Notes under the pieces: generated by a model
The model's input: the letters and a program-made list of their open reading frames with translations, nothing else
The model's database searches: none
What the model was told of the DNA's origin: nothing
Shown here: piece by piece, positions 23,401 to 43,163 of the stretch
Layout: each line of letters starts with the position of its first letter
Position numbering within the stretch: position 1 is the first letter of the stretch
Assembly: GCA_963966185.1 (NCBI GenBank)
Contig: CAWZYM010000266.1
Location: 62,001 to 126,000, forward strand
Length of the DNA stretch: 64,000 bases
Direction: 5' to 3'
From: Rhabditoides inermis
Lineage: Eukaryota; Nematoda; Chromadorea; Rhabditida; Rhabditidae
Made by a program: the position numbers and the translations under genes

Positions 23401-23786
23401 CTATCAAAGGGAACTAGTGAAACTAGTTCTTCAAATGAAACAACCAATCAAAATCAAACGTTAAAAGATCAGAACCCCGAGAATTTTCATTAAATTCGCT
23501 ATGCAATTTATCATTTTAGGAGGTGCTAACAAGTAAAGAGGAAACTCATTATTCATATATTCACACCATTCATGAGGCAGTCGCAAAGTGTAATTAGTAG
23601 TTGGTTTCTTCTAATTCATAAGTTGATTGATAACAGTCGAATTTTACATCTGTGTTTCACGACAAATTATTGCGTAATTCATAGCGAGAAAAGAAAATGC
23701 ATTGTAATTAACGAGTCACATTGCAAACAGATGTAGGAAAAAGATACTCCCTCCGATTCCATTTCATTTTCATTTCGCAATATCCA
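23401..23786. other. Gene-free stretch
   Basis: AT-rich DNA after the LINE remnant. Nothing recognised. Confidence 0.5.
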
Positions 23787-24157
23787 TTAAAGGCACAGTG
23801 GCGCTTAGGTTTTGACTTTGTTTCATTGCTTGACCCAGGGAAACACGAAACTATCAAAGAAAACGCGAAAGAACGGCGTTTCCGCGTTACCTACACGCTT
23901 ACCAACATGTGTACGTGCGAAGCTTGGTAAGGCGAATTCGAACTTCGCGCCAAAATGCTTTTCCGAAAGTTGAGCTCTGTGCACATCTCGTCGATATAAG
24001 TTCTACAGCACATGTCGTTGTAGTGTTGTGGTAACGCTCACAGTTCACGGACCATGCTATGCCGGTTCGATTCCCGCTACGTGCGATCAGGTTTGCCAAG
24101 TTCTCGAGGGTGAATTTCGATGAACCTTGGTGATTCTAAACGCCCCTGTGCCTTTAA
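23787..24157 (+). mobile_element. TTAA inverted-repeat element with tRNA-like segment (family A)
   Basis: Ends TTAAAGGCACAGTGGCG and CGCCCCTGTGCCTTTAA are inverted repeats inside TTAA. Internally, GTTGTGGTAACGCTC (A-box-like) is followed by GCCGGTTCGATTCC (B-box-like, near 24060). Same family as 32745-33117, 8669-9109 and 26291-26663. No open reading frame of interest. Confidence 0.8.
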
Positions 24158-24235
24158 ACAACTTTATTTTTTTCGATTTCTAGTAACATGTGGTTTAATA
24201 CCATTTTTCGATTATCGCGTTTTCATTAAAGGACT

Positions 24236-24565
24236 TATCCGGGCAATAATTTATATTGCCATTGTATCGTTTTTAAAAGTGGCGGAAAAAACTAGAATTT
24301 ATGCCTACTGGTTAGAAATGTTCAAAAGTTTGTAGGAAAAAGAGTTATAAGGAAAAATGTCTTCATAGTCCATTGTGGAGTACTGCCATGTCTCGATCAC
24401 ATTCATAAAAACTCGGTCAACGCAGTTTTGAGGGACTCGGTTTATTAGTTAACTAACCTGAAAGTATTTTCATATCTTTTCAAATAGGCGAGAAAACTCA
24501 TAATGACTGATTTCCCAAGGTTTTTCGTGGCAGGACAATTGTTATTTCCCGTAAACATCCTTTAA
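24236..24565. mobile_element. TTAA inverted-repeat element (family B)
   Basis: Ends TTAAAGGACTTATCCGGGCA and, inward from the right, TTAAAGGATGTTTACGGGAA. About 330 bp. Related to 8332-8672 and again lies next to a family A element, here 78 bp away. Confidence 0.75.
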
Positions 24566-25291
24566 TTATCAGTTAGAAAATCTACAAAACGTGACTTCAG
24601 CAAGAATTGCCAAGAAGACTATAATAGGCTCGCACTTGGCTCAGCATTTTTTGGTGAAAACATTATCGTGGACACATATATCTAATCCGCGGTTCTACCC
24701 ACATGACCACGTGGCGTATATATGAAAACTCACTTTGTTCACTTTTTGTTGTTCACTTGCTCTACAAAGTGCTTGAATGCGTCTTCCATGTTCTCACATA
24801 CACCTCCTCCTCAGCTACGCTCACTACTCGGATAAGAAAACGTGTTCCAAAACAGGCGCACATATTTACGTTCTGTTTTCTATCTCTACGACTGTATCAT
24901 ACTCTCCAATGTGCAATAATTTTTCTTCTCGTTCACGGTACGGCAACCACCTGCCCGCATATTTTCACATCATTCCGTAACTTTTAATAATCATTTCGTC
25001 TCTTTTCAATTTTCGTCTTGCGTTTTTGGTCTCACTGAATGTGAGATCATCCAACCGTACCAATTGCGCGCTTAGCGGTCTGATGTTGAGGGTCATTTGG
25101 AGTTACACATCTTTCATCTTTCACAGTTGTTAACTTTTTTGACTTTCGTCTAACCGACCGCCGATAATTCGCGTGCCGTGAGGAAAATCCTATATCAAAT
25201 GCATCAAATCGAACCGCTCGAGTTGCGAAACACTAATTGTCGAGTTTTCGTTTGCCGACTATGTCGTTTTGAGAAACCGTTTCGTTGAGAG
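24566..25291. other. Region upstream of the Srv-like receptor
   Basis: No exon seen. Expected to include the promoter of the receptor gene starting at 25292; no TATA box stands out. Confidence 0.45.
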
Positions 25292-33276
<7,985 letters not shown>

Positions 33277-34069
33277 AGTAGGGTGCACCATAGGCCGAGC
33301 GACCCAGCCATTCGCATCCATCCATTCTCACTCCTTGGACTCCTCTTCCACATTTCTCTCTTTTTTTAAATTTTTTATACCTTATAGCAGATAAAGTTTC
33401 AAAGTTTTGTTCTCAACAATAATGTTAAAAAAGCGAAGTCTGATCTCCAGTTACAAGGTATATTATTCATCATATAAGTTAACGTCTTTGACCCAGTTGG
33501 AGGTACAGAAGGATACGTTCAAAAATCGAGACAAACTTGAAAAGTCATAACAAACCTAATGTATGACAAATTAGTGAATGACGCGCCGAAGAATGAAGCA
33601 ATTTGAACGAAGCAGACATGTTTGCTCACACGTACGTAAAACAGGTCGAGCAACCAAGACCTGCACTGAGAATGTCGAGTAAGTGATCTTTCTTCTTCTT
33701 TTTTTTTGCTCCATCGCACCACTGCGCTCCATCAAAACCACGGCACCAATGCATTTGTAAGTACAACCACCGCGTCACATTTCTTCGGAAACCACCTACC
33801 TACTGCACCACACGGTTCAGTCGTCCGAAAAGGTAAATTTTCGCGCGCATTTTCGTAACAAGCATTTTTCTCTTGCGTTTATTTCCATACGTTTCAATTC
33901 AATTGATTGTTGTTTGTTTTTACATGGAGTGTCGATTAGGTCACAAAAGAATTGCTTTTGCGGCCCGTCACTCTATTCGCACTCCTGATGAGACTGAGGA
34001 CTGAGGCGTATGTCCATGATTTTCTCACCGGTCTGCGTACTGCGTCATTTCAGAAAACCGACTAAAAAA

Positions 34070-34118
<49 letters not shown>

Positions 34119-34198
34119 ACTTTCACAGTACTGCCTGCCGGTAACACTGGTTTGTAGCCTCTCGATACAACACAGCACAAACTATTGAAATGCGATGG
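33277..34198. other. Intergenic between Srv-like tail and collagen, unit 1
   Basis: Convergent 3' ends. AT-rich DNA with a (GA)n run at 34074-34116 and no exon. The same stretch recurs in units 2 (39259-40178) and 3 (45231-46150). Confidence 0.5.
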
Positions 34199-34220
34199 TT
34201 TATTGTCTGTGCACGAGTGT

Positions 34221-35159
34221 CTAGTGCATGAAGACAGCAGAGCGGGGAGGGCACGCGCAGTAGGCGGCGTCGGGTCCGGGTCCCGCGTCCGATCCGGGCT
34301 CTCCGGGCGCTCCGTCCTCTCCGGCCGGTCCGGGCTTTCCGTCCTTTCCGGGCTTGCCCTCGGGTCCCTTCTCTCCGTCGGCTCCAGGCGCTCCGGGCTC
34401 TCCACCAGGTCCGGGAGGTCCCTTGGGTCCGGCGCGTCCGGGCCTTCCGGGCTTGCCCTCGGTGTAGGTAGTTCCAGAAGGTCCGGGGCGTCCGGGAGAT
34501 CCGGGGCGTCCGTCGGGTCCGTTCTCTCCAGCCGCTCCAGGCTCTCCGGGGTGTCCACGAGCACCAGGTCCCGAGGCGGGTCCCTTCTTTCCGGGAAGTC
34601 CGTTCTCTCCGGCAGGTCCGGGAGGTCCAGGAGGTCCCTTAGGTCCGGGCGTTCCGGGCTTGCACTGGATGCATCCTCCATTCTGGGCAGCGTCAACGAT
34701 GAGCGCAACTCCGGGAGCTCCGTCGCGTCCGTCGTCTCCGTTGGGTCCGTCGTGTCCGGGGGCTCCGACGTCTCCCTCAGGTCCGGGAGGTCCGGCGGGG
34801 CATCCCTTGGAAGAGGGTCCGCAGTTGCACTGGTCGAAGTCGACCTGCCTCTTCCTGCGGCCGAGAAGGAACGAGGGACGAGCCAGCTCCGAATTGCCCT
34901 GGGGAAGGTCCGCAACCATCATCCTCTGCCACACTCCGTCAGCCTTGGCCTGGTAGCCGGACAGGTCCGTCATCACCTAGAAGGAAGGAGTAAGGAGAGA
35001 AGGGAGAGAGAGAAAGGGGGAGAGATTAGAGAAGGAGAGTCCTCGCACCTCATCGTGGAGGTTGTTGATGTCCTGGACGACGAAGTAGATTCCGGCGAGG
35101 CATCCGAGGGTGCCGACGACACTGGCGCACACGGCGATGTGGAAAGCAGGCGAGACCAT
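34221..35159 (-). CDS. Cuticle collagen, copy 1
   Basis: Structural protein of the nematode exoskeleton, secreted by hypodermis. Exon 1 is 35049-35159, intron 72 nt, exon 2 34221-34976; 288 aa, typical for the family. Order: short cytoplasmic start; hydrophobic segment [19 protein letters not shown] (residues ~10-28) acting as signal anchor; non-collagenous region; furin-type site RRKR before QVDF; Cys cluster [10 protein letters not shown]; a short Gly-X-Y block; interruption with CIQC; a long Gly-X-Y block with small breaks; C-terminal CACPPR. The three Cys clusters are the standard cross-linking sites. TATA box at 35191-35198, close to the start; AATAAA at 34199-34204, 17 nt past the stop. 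Same strand as, and about 300 bp downstream of, a thioredoxin reductase tail. Identical protein in copies 2 and 3. Confidence 0.97.
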
Positions 35160-35190
35160 CTGTCTGATGCCAGTCTGCCGTCCGCGCTGC

Positions 35191-35198
35191 CTTATATG
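35191..35198 (-). promoter_or_regulatory. TATA box of collagen copy 1
   Basis: Minus strand reads CATATAAG, 32-39 nt upstream of the ATG, giving a very short 5' leader. Conserved in the other two units. Confidence 0.7.
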
Positions 35199-35748
35199 CG
35201 AGTGTCTTTTTCGTTTTCCGATTGATTACTGCGCCCGCGCAGGCGCCTACTTCCACTTCTTCCACTAGTAGTATCCAAAGAAGCGCGCTTCTCATTGCGC
35301 AAACTCGTTTGGAGCCAGGAATGGGAACTAACTGAAAGACGCAACCGTCTGATTTCTATTGCATCTCACATCTCAGTCAGTAACAGGCATTCTCAACTTG
35401 GCCACTACTCCGGTGCACTTTGTACTTCATTCGGAAAAAAAAACATAAACTCACACAAACTTTTCGTGAAAGTCTTTATTCTAACACACCTCCACACCAT
35501 ATTGAACCAAACATGAGCAACCTCACTTTTCAAAAAGCACTAATCATGGGATTGCGGGATGTCCGAATACTACACGAAACAGGGGGGTTCAGGTTACAAG
35601 TATAAAATCGACAACCGAGATGCGAATACAATAGTGAAGACATGGCTCTCTCGAGCGGGATGGAAAGGGGTGCAGTGGGATGAAGTGACTGCGGAGGGAG
35701 TGGCTGATCTCACTACCACTCCTCTCTCTCTCTCTCGGGCCGCAATGC

Positions 35749-35818
35749 GCCGTCCGAATCGGGTGTGTGGCTCCCCCGCGGGGGTTTCGCCGCACTCCGT
35801 CACATGAGAGCGGACAGC
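35749..35818 (-). promoter_or_regulatory. SECIS element, orphan copy in unit 1
   Basis: Same sequence and fold as 47701-47770, downstream of the orphan Sec exon. Confidence 0.85.
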
Positions 35819-35906
35819 GCGCCGCGGCCACGGGTTCCTAGCTGGCGACGGCAAAGCACGCTACACTGTAGCAGCCTCTAGCCGCCGCGTCGCGCGGAAC
35901 CCCACT

Positions 35907-36060
35907 TTAGCCTCAGCAGCCAGATGCCTTCAGCTCTTCCGCACCCTCGCGCTTCACAATCGTCAGCGTCGTGAAGTTCTGAAACGACAGTCAATACATC
36001 GATGAATTAATCGATAAATCGATAATCCACACTCACCTCCGCCACGGTGGGATGGATGCC
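35907..36060 (-). pseudogene. Orphan 3' end of thioredoxin reductase, unit 1
   Basis: Holds the complete last exon (35907-35978, ending Gly-Cys-TGA-Gly-stop; TGA at 35913-35915), its intron, and the last 24 nt of the penultimate exon (36037-36060, GIHPTVAE). The break falls exactly between codons for Ile and Gly. No upstream exons, so not a gene by itself, but splice site, Sec codon and SECIS are intact. Confidence 0.9.
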
Positions 36061-36340
36061 TCTCTACACCACTTCGAATCACCTTCACTGATCACGGATC
36101 CCGATATTCTTCCCCATCAAACTACTTCAAACAACTTCGAACCACTAGGGCCTTCTAAGTAGATGAACGAACTTTAACCCTGAACTATCGTTCGCGTTGG
36201 TCCAAAGAAGGTCCAAACAAGCCTCGAACAGCCTCGTCTTCAATGGGAAACTGTTGGCCCAAACACCTTTTATTGAGTGAGGGCAAACTTTGCTCGAACA
36301 CGTCCGAACATCGCTCGGCAGCCCCAAACAACCGCGAACG

Positions 36341-37127
36341 TACCAGATATGGTATACGGTACCCCAAATTTGCATAATGGCCCAAATTCAACTAAACTTC
36401 GATCTGAATATGTCATTTTACTCCTAATAAGATTAAAAACAAGTTTATAATTGAACATTCCTGTCTAATGTCAATGATTAGAAATTATAGTCCCCAGACA
36501 GAAAAATTTCTATTTTTTCAGATATTTTATTTTTTGAAAACTTATCCAAAGTCCGCTTAGTTCAAATGAAAACACCGTTTGTTTAAAACAGATTCTTGCG
36601 GTCATTTTGAACAAAAAAAAATGAAAATCGAAGTACACCTTTTTTGGGAATTGCCTATCAAAGTTGGTACACTCCGACATTTCTAGTCAACGAAATTCCA
36701 ACTGCAAAGCATTTATGAACAAAAATTGCGGGGATTCTTCAAATCAAAACTATTCAAGTGTTTATACGTTATCTCAAACACGATAATGACACGTAGTAAA
36801 GTAATTCACTCACAAGAACATGAAATCGTTAACGTTTTGCGCCGATTGCAGGTTCAACAATCGGGCTCATGCCTTCATTCCAATTTCGGTATTTGCCTTC
36901 GGACAATACCCATACGAACTAACATTGAATCAATATTTATGTTGCAAATCGATCGATATATGATATTCATCGGTAATCGAAATGCGCGGCAACTAAAGAC
37001 CAGCTGGGCGTTGTTTCGCTTGCGGTACTCAACTCACAACCCAACCTCTTTGACTTTGATCTGTATAATGACCTGATAACTCAAAACTCTCAGAAGAAAT
37101 CGGAATGTGAACGACTTCGATCTCCTA

Positions 37128-37191
<64 letters not shown>

Positions 37192-38558
37192 TCCTATCTC
37201 ATGATCCCTTAATGCCAAGCAAGTCTTACTCTGCAGTCATCTAATGTGAGGTGCGGAAAAATAAATAAAAATCTTATTCCGAGTCCAAGATGATAGTTTA
37301 CCGAGATGAATTCTACAAGATTGGAATCATGACCTATAACAACAATACTTTGGAAAATAATCAAGTTTGCCGTTGGCGACCAGCCTGCTTCAGCCTTTTG
37401 CTGAACGAATTAAGGATACCGAAGTACGTTTGTACGAAGAAACAAATGCTTTTCTACTTCACTTCTCTCAGGACTATGGAATATGTGGACTTCGAAACAA
37501 CAGTCAGCTGATGGTCGACCAAGTCAGGAGTACATAATAGATTTTTAGTTGAAGACTGTCGTGGATAAGTATCCGTCCGTGAGAAACGCTGAGCCTGCAC
37601 GGAGTAGGCTACATGGATTTTAGAATCACTTTTGACTTTAAGTGGAGTGTATATAGGAATTGTTTCCTGTGGTCAGTTGAATCTCACATTTCTGTACAAG
37701 CTGGTCTTTACTGCCGCGCATTTCGATTACCGATGAATATACAAAAAATGAAAAAAAGCGACTGACGCGAGACGTGATATGAAAATGCGCGCGAAAACTT
37801 TTCGAAATCACGTGGTATGGTGGTATGACAGCATTCATAGTTGTATGAGTGCAAAATTATGGTATGTTGTATGATGGTATGGTAGTACGCTCGTATGGTG
37901 GTATCGTAGTATGGTAGTATGGTAGTATGGTGGTATGTGGTATGGTGGTATGACGGTATGTTGTATGTTGTATGATTTACTAATTGCCGGTATTGTCCGC
38001 AAGGCAAATGTTGAAATTGGAATGAATGCATGAGCCCGATTGGTGTACCTGCAATTGGCGCAAAACGTTAACGATTTCATGTTCTTGTGAGTGAATTACT
38101 TTACTACGTGTCATTATCGTTTTTGAGATAACGTATAAACATTTGAATAGTTTTGATTTGAAAAATCCCCGCAATTTTTGTTCATAAATGCTTTGCAGTT
38201 GGAATTTCGTTGACTAGAAATGTCGGAGTGTACCAACTTTGATAGGCTATTCCCAAAAAAAGGTGTACTTCGATTTCGATTTTTTGCTCAAAATGACCGC
38301 AAGAATCTGTTTTATATGACGGTGTTTTCATTTGGACTGGGCGTACTTTGGATAAATTTTCAAAAAATAAAATATCTGAAAAAATATAATTTTTTTCGAT
38401 TTGGTGACTATAATTTTTTAATCATTGACATTAGACAGAAATATTTAATTATAAACTTGTTTTTAATCATGTAAGGAGTAAAATGACACCTTCAGATCGT
38501 AGTTTGGTTGATTTTGGGCCATTTTGCAAATTTGGGGTACCGTATACCATATCTGGTA
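36341..38558. repeat. Long-inverted-repeat element, copy 2
   Basis: Duplicate within unit 2 of the triplication; same ends and internal layout. Confidence 0.85.
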
Positions 38559-38726
38559 TCAAAAAAATTTTGGATTTAGCCACTGTGCAGGATGTGTTCA
38601 GAATGTTTGAAAACCACAGGAAAATAATTTTTATCAAAATCCGTGACTAAGATTTTTCTAGTTTTGGTCTAGTCTGTGGAGAGTTCGATTTTTACAGAGA
38701 CCGTGTGTAAACATAAACTTTTTCAT

Positions 38727-39099
38727 TTAAAGGCACAGTGGCGCTTAGTTTTTGACTTTGTTTCATTGCTTGACCCAGGGAAACACGAAACAATCAAAGA
38801 ACACGCGAAAGAACGGCGTTTCCGCGTTACCTACACAACCTACACGCTTACCAACATGTGCACGTGCGAAGCTTGGTAAGGCGAATTCGAACTTCTCGCC
38901 AAAATGCTTATCCGAAAATTGAGCTCTGTGCGCATCTCATCGATATGAGGTCGATAGCACATGTCGTTGTAGTGTTGTGGTAACGCTCACGGTTCACGGA
39001 CCACGCTATGCCGGTTCGATTCGTGCAATCAGTTTTGCCAAGTTCTCAAGAGTGAATTTCGATAAACCATGGTAATTCTAAACGCCCCTGTGCCTTCAA
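38727..39099 (+). mobile_element. TTAA element with tRNA-like segment, unit 2
   Basis: Duplicate of 32745-33117 carried by the triplication; same mutated right end. Confidence 0.8.
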
Positions 39100-39153
39100 A
39101 CATTTCATATATTGTGATTAGTTACTAGTTTCTCGAAAACTTTGTTGTTGCAG

Positions 39154-39258
39154 TTCTCGGAGACGCTGCCTTCGATCAGCCAGCGGCAGACGTCGCGGCG
39201 AGTGTTCGAGCGAAGTCAGGTTCAGGTCAGGGCTGGCGGGCGGACCGGAACCGCGTGA
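39154..39258 (+). pseudogene. Orphan last exon of the Srv-like receptor, unit 2
   Basis: Same 105 nt as 33172-33276 (FSETLPSISQRQTSRRV..., stop), with its acceptor GTTGTTGCAG, but no upstream exons in this unit. Made by the triplication. It could only be used by very long-range splicing from the receptor gene. Confidence 0.8.
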
Positions 39259-40051
39259 AGTAGGGTGCACCATAGGCCGAGCGACCCAGCCATTCGCATC
39301 CATCCATTCTCACTCCTTGGACTCCTCTTCCACATTTCTCTCTTTTTTTAAATTTTTTATACCTTATAGCAGATAAAGTTTCAAAGTTTTGTTCTCAACA
39401 ATAATGTTAAAAAAGCGAAGTCTGATCTCCAGTTACAAGGTATATTATTCATCATATAAGTTAACGTCTTTGACCCAGTTGGAGGTACAGAAGGATACGT
39501 TCAAAAATCGAGACAAACTTGAAAAGTCATAACAAACCTAATGTATGACAAATTAGTGAATGACGCGCCGAAGAATGAAGCAATTTGAACGAAGCAGACA
39601 TGTTTGCTCACACGTACGTAAAACAGGTCGAGCAACCAAGACCTGCACTGAGAATGTCGAGTAAGTGATCTTTCTTCTTCTTTTTTTTTGCTCCATCGCA
39701 CCACTGCGCTCCATCAAAACCACGGCACCAATGCATTTGTAAGTACAACCACCGCGTCACATTTCTTCGGAAACCACCTACCTACTGCACCACACGGTTC
39801 AGTCGTCCGAAAAGGTAAATTTTCGCGCGCATTTTCGTAACAAGCATTTTTCTCTTGCGTTTATTTCCATACGTTTCAATTCAATTGATTGTTGTTTGTT
39901 TTTACATGGAGTGTCGATTAGGTCACAAAAGAATTGCTTTTGCGGCCCGTCACTCTATTCGCACTCCTGATGAGACTGAGGACTGAGGCGTATGTCCATG
40001 ATTTTCTCACCGGTCTGCGTACTGCGTCATTTCAGAAAACCGACTAAAAAA

Positions 40052-40098
<47 letters not shown>

Positions 40099-40200
40099 AC
40101 TTTCACAGTACTGCCTGCCGGTAACACTGGTTTGTAGCCTCTCGATACAACACAGCACAAACTATTGAAATGCGATGGTTTATTGTCTGTGCACGAGTGT

Positions 40201-41139
40201 CTAGTGCATGAAGACAGCAGAGCGGGGAGGGCACGCGCAGTAGGCGGCGTCGGGTCCGGGTCCCGCGTCCGATCCGGGCTCTCCGGGCGCTCCGTCCTCT
40301 CCGGCCGGTCCGGGCTTTCCGTCCTTTCCGGGCTTGCCCTCGGGTCCCTTCTCTCCGTCGGCTCCAGGCGCTCCGGGCTCTCCACCAGGTCCGGGAGGTC
40401 CCTTGGGTCCGGCGCGTCCGGGCCTTCCGGGCTTGCCCTCGGTGTAGGTAGTTCCAGAAGGTCCGGGGCGTCCGGGAGATCCGGGGCGTCCGTCGGGTCC
40501 GTTCTCTCCAGCCGCTCCAGGCTCTCCGGGGTGTCCACGAGCACCAGGTCCCGAGGCGGGTCCCTTCTTTCCGGGAAGTCCGTTCTCTCCGGCAGGTCCG
40601 GGAGGTCCAGGAGGTCCCTTAGGTCCGGGCGTTCCGGGCTTGCACTGGATGCATCCTCCATTCTGGGCAGCGTCAACGATGAGCGCAACTCCGGGAGCTC
40701 CGTCGCGTCCGTCGTCTCCGTTGGGTCCGTCGTGTCCGGGGGCTCCGACGTCTCCCTCAGGTCCGGGAGGTCCGGCGGGGCATCCCTTGGAAGAGGGTCC
40801 GCAGTTGCACTGGTCGAAGTCGACCTGCCTCTTCCTGCGGCCGAGAAGGAACGAGGGACGAGCCAGCTCCGAATTGCCCTGGGGAAGGTCCGCAACCATC
40901 ATCCTCTGCCACACTCCGTCAGCCTTGGCCTGGTAGCCGGACAGGTCCGTCATCACCTAGAAGGAAGGAGTAAGGAGAGAAGGGAGAGAGAGAAAGGGGG
41001 AGAGATTAGAGAAGGAGAGTCCTCGCACCTCATCGTGGAGGTTGTTGATGTCCTGGACGACGAAGTAGATTCCGGCGAGGCATCCGAGGGTGCCGACGAC
41101 ACTGGCGCACACGGCGATGTGGAAAGCAGGCGAGACCAT
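40201..41139 (-). CDS. Cuticle collagen, copy 2
   Basis: Exon 1 41029-41139, exon 2 40201-40956; predicted 288-aa protein identical to copies 1 and 3, with the same RRKR site, Cys clusters and Gly-X-Y blocks. Promoter and 3' signal are duplicated too, so all three copies should be expressible. Confidence 0.97.
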
Positions 41140-41170
41140 CTGTCTGATGCCAGTCTGCCGTCCGCGCTGC

Positions 41171-41178
41171 CTTATATG
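41171..41178 (-). promoter_or_regulatory. TATA box of collagen copy 2
   Basis: CATATAAG at the same distance from the ATG as in copy 1. Confidence 0.7.
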
Positions 41179-41728
41179 CGAGTGTCTTTTTCGTTTTCCG
41201 ATTGATTACTGCGCCCGCGCAGGCGCCTACTTCCACTTCTTCCACTAGTAGTATCCAAAGAAGCGCGCTTCTCATTGCGCAAACTCGTTTGGAGCCAGGA
41301 ATGGGAACTAACTGAAAGACGCAACCGTCTGATTTCTATTGCATCTCACATCTCAGTCAGTAACAGGCATTCTCAACTTGGCCACTACTCCGGTGCACTT
41401 TGTACTTCATTCGGAAAAAAAAACATAAACTCACACAAACTTTTCGTGAAAGTCTTTATTCTAACACACCTCCACACCATATTGAACCAAACATGAGCAA
41501 CCTCACTTTTCAAAAAGCACTAATCATGGGATTGCGGGATGTCCGAATACTACACGAAACAGGGGGGTTCAGGTTACAAGTATAAAATCGACAACCGAGA
41601 TGCGAATACAATAGTGAAGACATGGCTCTCTCGAGCGGGATGGAAAGGGGTGCAGTGGGATGAAGTGACTGCGGAGGGAGTGGCTGATCTCACTACCACT
41701 CCTCTCTCTCTCTCTCGGGCCGCAATGC

Positions 41729-41798
41729 GCCGTCCGAATCGGGTGTGTGGCTCCCCCGCGGGGGTTTCGCCGCACTCCGTCACATGAGAGCGGACAGC
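41729..41798 (-). promoter_or_regulatory. SECIS element, orphan copy in unit 2
   Basis: Same sequence and fold as 47701-47770, downstream of the orphan Sec exon. Confidence 0.85.
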
Positions 41799-41886
41799 GC
41801 GCCGCGGCCACGGGTTCCTAGCTGGCGACGGCAAAGCACGCTACACTGTAGCAGCCTCTAGCCGCCGCGTCGCGCGGAACCCCACT

Positions 41887-42040
41887 TTAGCCTCAGCAGC
41901 CAGATGCCTTCAGCTCTTCCGCACCCTCGCGCTTCACAATCGTCAGCGTCGTGAAGTTCTGAAACGACAGTCAATACATCGATGAATTAATCGATAAATC
42001 GATAATCCACACTCACCTCCGCCACGGTGGGATGGATGCC
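41887..42040 (-). pseudogene. Orphan 3' end of thioredoxin reductase, unit 2
   Basis: Same as unit 1: last exon 41887-41958 (TGA at 41893-41895) and a 24-nt fragment of the penultimate exon (42017-42040). Confidence 0.9.
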
Positions 42041-42320
42041 TCTCTACACCACTTCGAATCACCTTCACTGATCACGGATCCCGATATTCTTCCCCATCAA
42101 ACTACTTCAAACAACTTCGAACCACTAGGGCCTTCTAAGTAGATGAACGAACTTTAACCCTGAACTATCGTTCGCGTTGGTCCAAAGAAGGTCCAAACAA
42201 GCCTCGAACAGCCTCGTCTTCAATGGGAAACTGTTGGCCCAAACACCTTTTATTGAGTGAGGGCAAACTTTGCTCGAACACGTCCGAACATCGCTCGGCA
42301 GCCCCAAACAACCGCGAACG

Positions 42321-43107
42321 TACCAGATATGGTATACGGTACCCCAAATTTGCATAATGGCCCAAATTCAACTAAACTTCGATCTGAATATGTCATTTTA
42401 CTCCTAATAAGATTAAAAACAAGTTTATAATTGAACATTCCTGTCTAATGTCAATGATTAGAAATTATAGTCCCCAGACAGAAAAATTTCTATTTTTTCA
42501 GATATTTTATTTTTTGAAAACTTATCCAAAGTCCGCTTAGTTCAAATGAAAACACCGTTTGTTTAAAACAGATTCTTGCGGTCATTTTGAACAAAAAAAA
42601 ATGAAAATCGAAGTACACCTTTTTTGGGAATTGCCTATCAAAGTTGGTACACTCCGACATTTCTAGTCAACGAAATTCCAACTGCAAAGCATTTATGAAC
42701 AAAAATTGCGGGGATTCTTCAAATCAAAACTATTCAAGTGTTTATACGTTATCTCAAACACGATAATGACACGTAGTAAAGTAATTCACTCACAAGAACA
42801 TGAAATCGTTAACGTTTTGCGCCGATTGCAGGTTCAACAATCGGGCTCATGCCTTCATTCCAATTTCGGTATTTGCCTTCGGACAATACCCATACGAACT
42901 AACATTGAATCAATATTTATGTTGCAAATCGATCGATATATGATATTCATCGGTAATCGAAATGCGCGGCAACTAAAGACCAGCTGGGCGTTGTTTCGCT
43001 TGCGGTACTCAACTCACAACCCAACCTCTTTGACTTTGATCTGTATAATGACCTGATAACTCAAAACTCTCAGAAGAAATCGGAATGTGAACGACTTCGA
43101 TCTCCTA

Positions 43108-43163
<56 letters not shown>

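Larger units (their letters stand above)
36061..42040. repeat. Tandem triplication, unit 2 (5,980 bp)
   Basis: Same content as unit 1. The CT tract is about 9 bp longer than in unit 1. It shares with unit 3 a G at offset 420 (36481) and a GA tract 2 bp shorter than in unit 1. Confidence 0.97.

Noticed and set aside
34185..35225. 346-codon plus-strand frame rich in Ser/Gly/Arg, and a 296-codon minus frame rich in Pro/Asp/Arg (also in units 2 and 3)
   Set aside because: Shadows of the Gly-X-Y collagen reading frame in other phases; no splice or start context.
35559..35854. Frames of 80-86 codons around the SECIS in each unit
   Set aside because: They overlap the trxr 3' UTR and SECIS hairpin; the openness is due to GC-rich structure.
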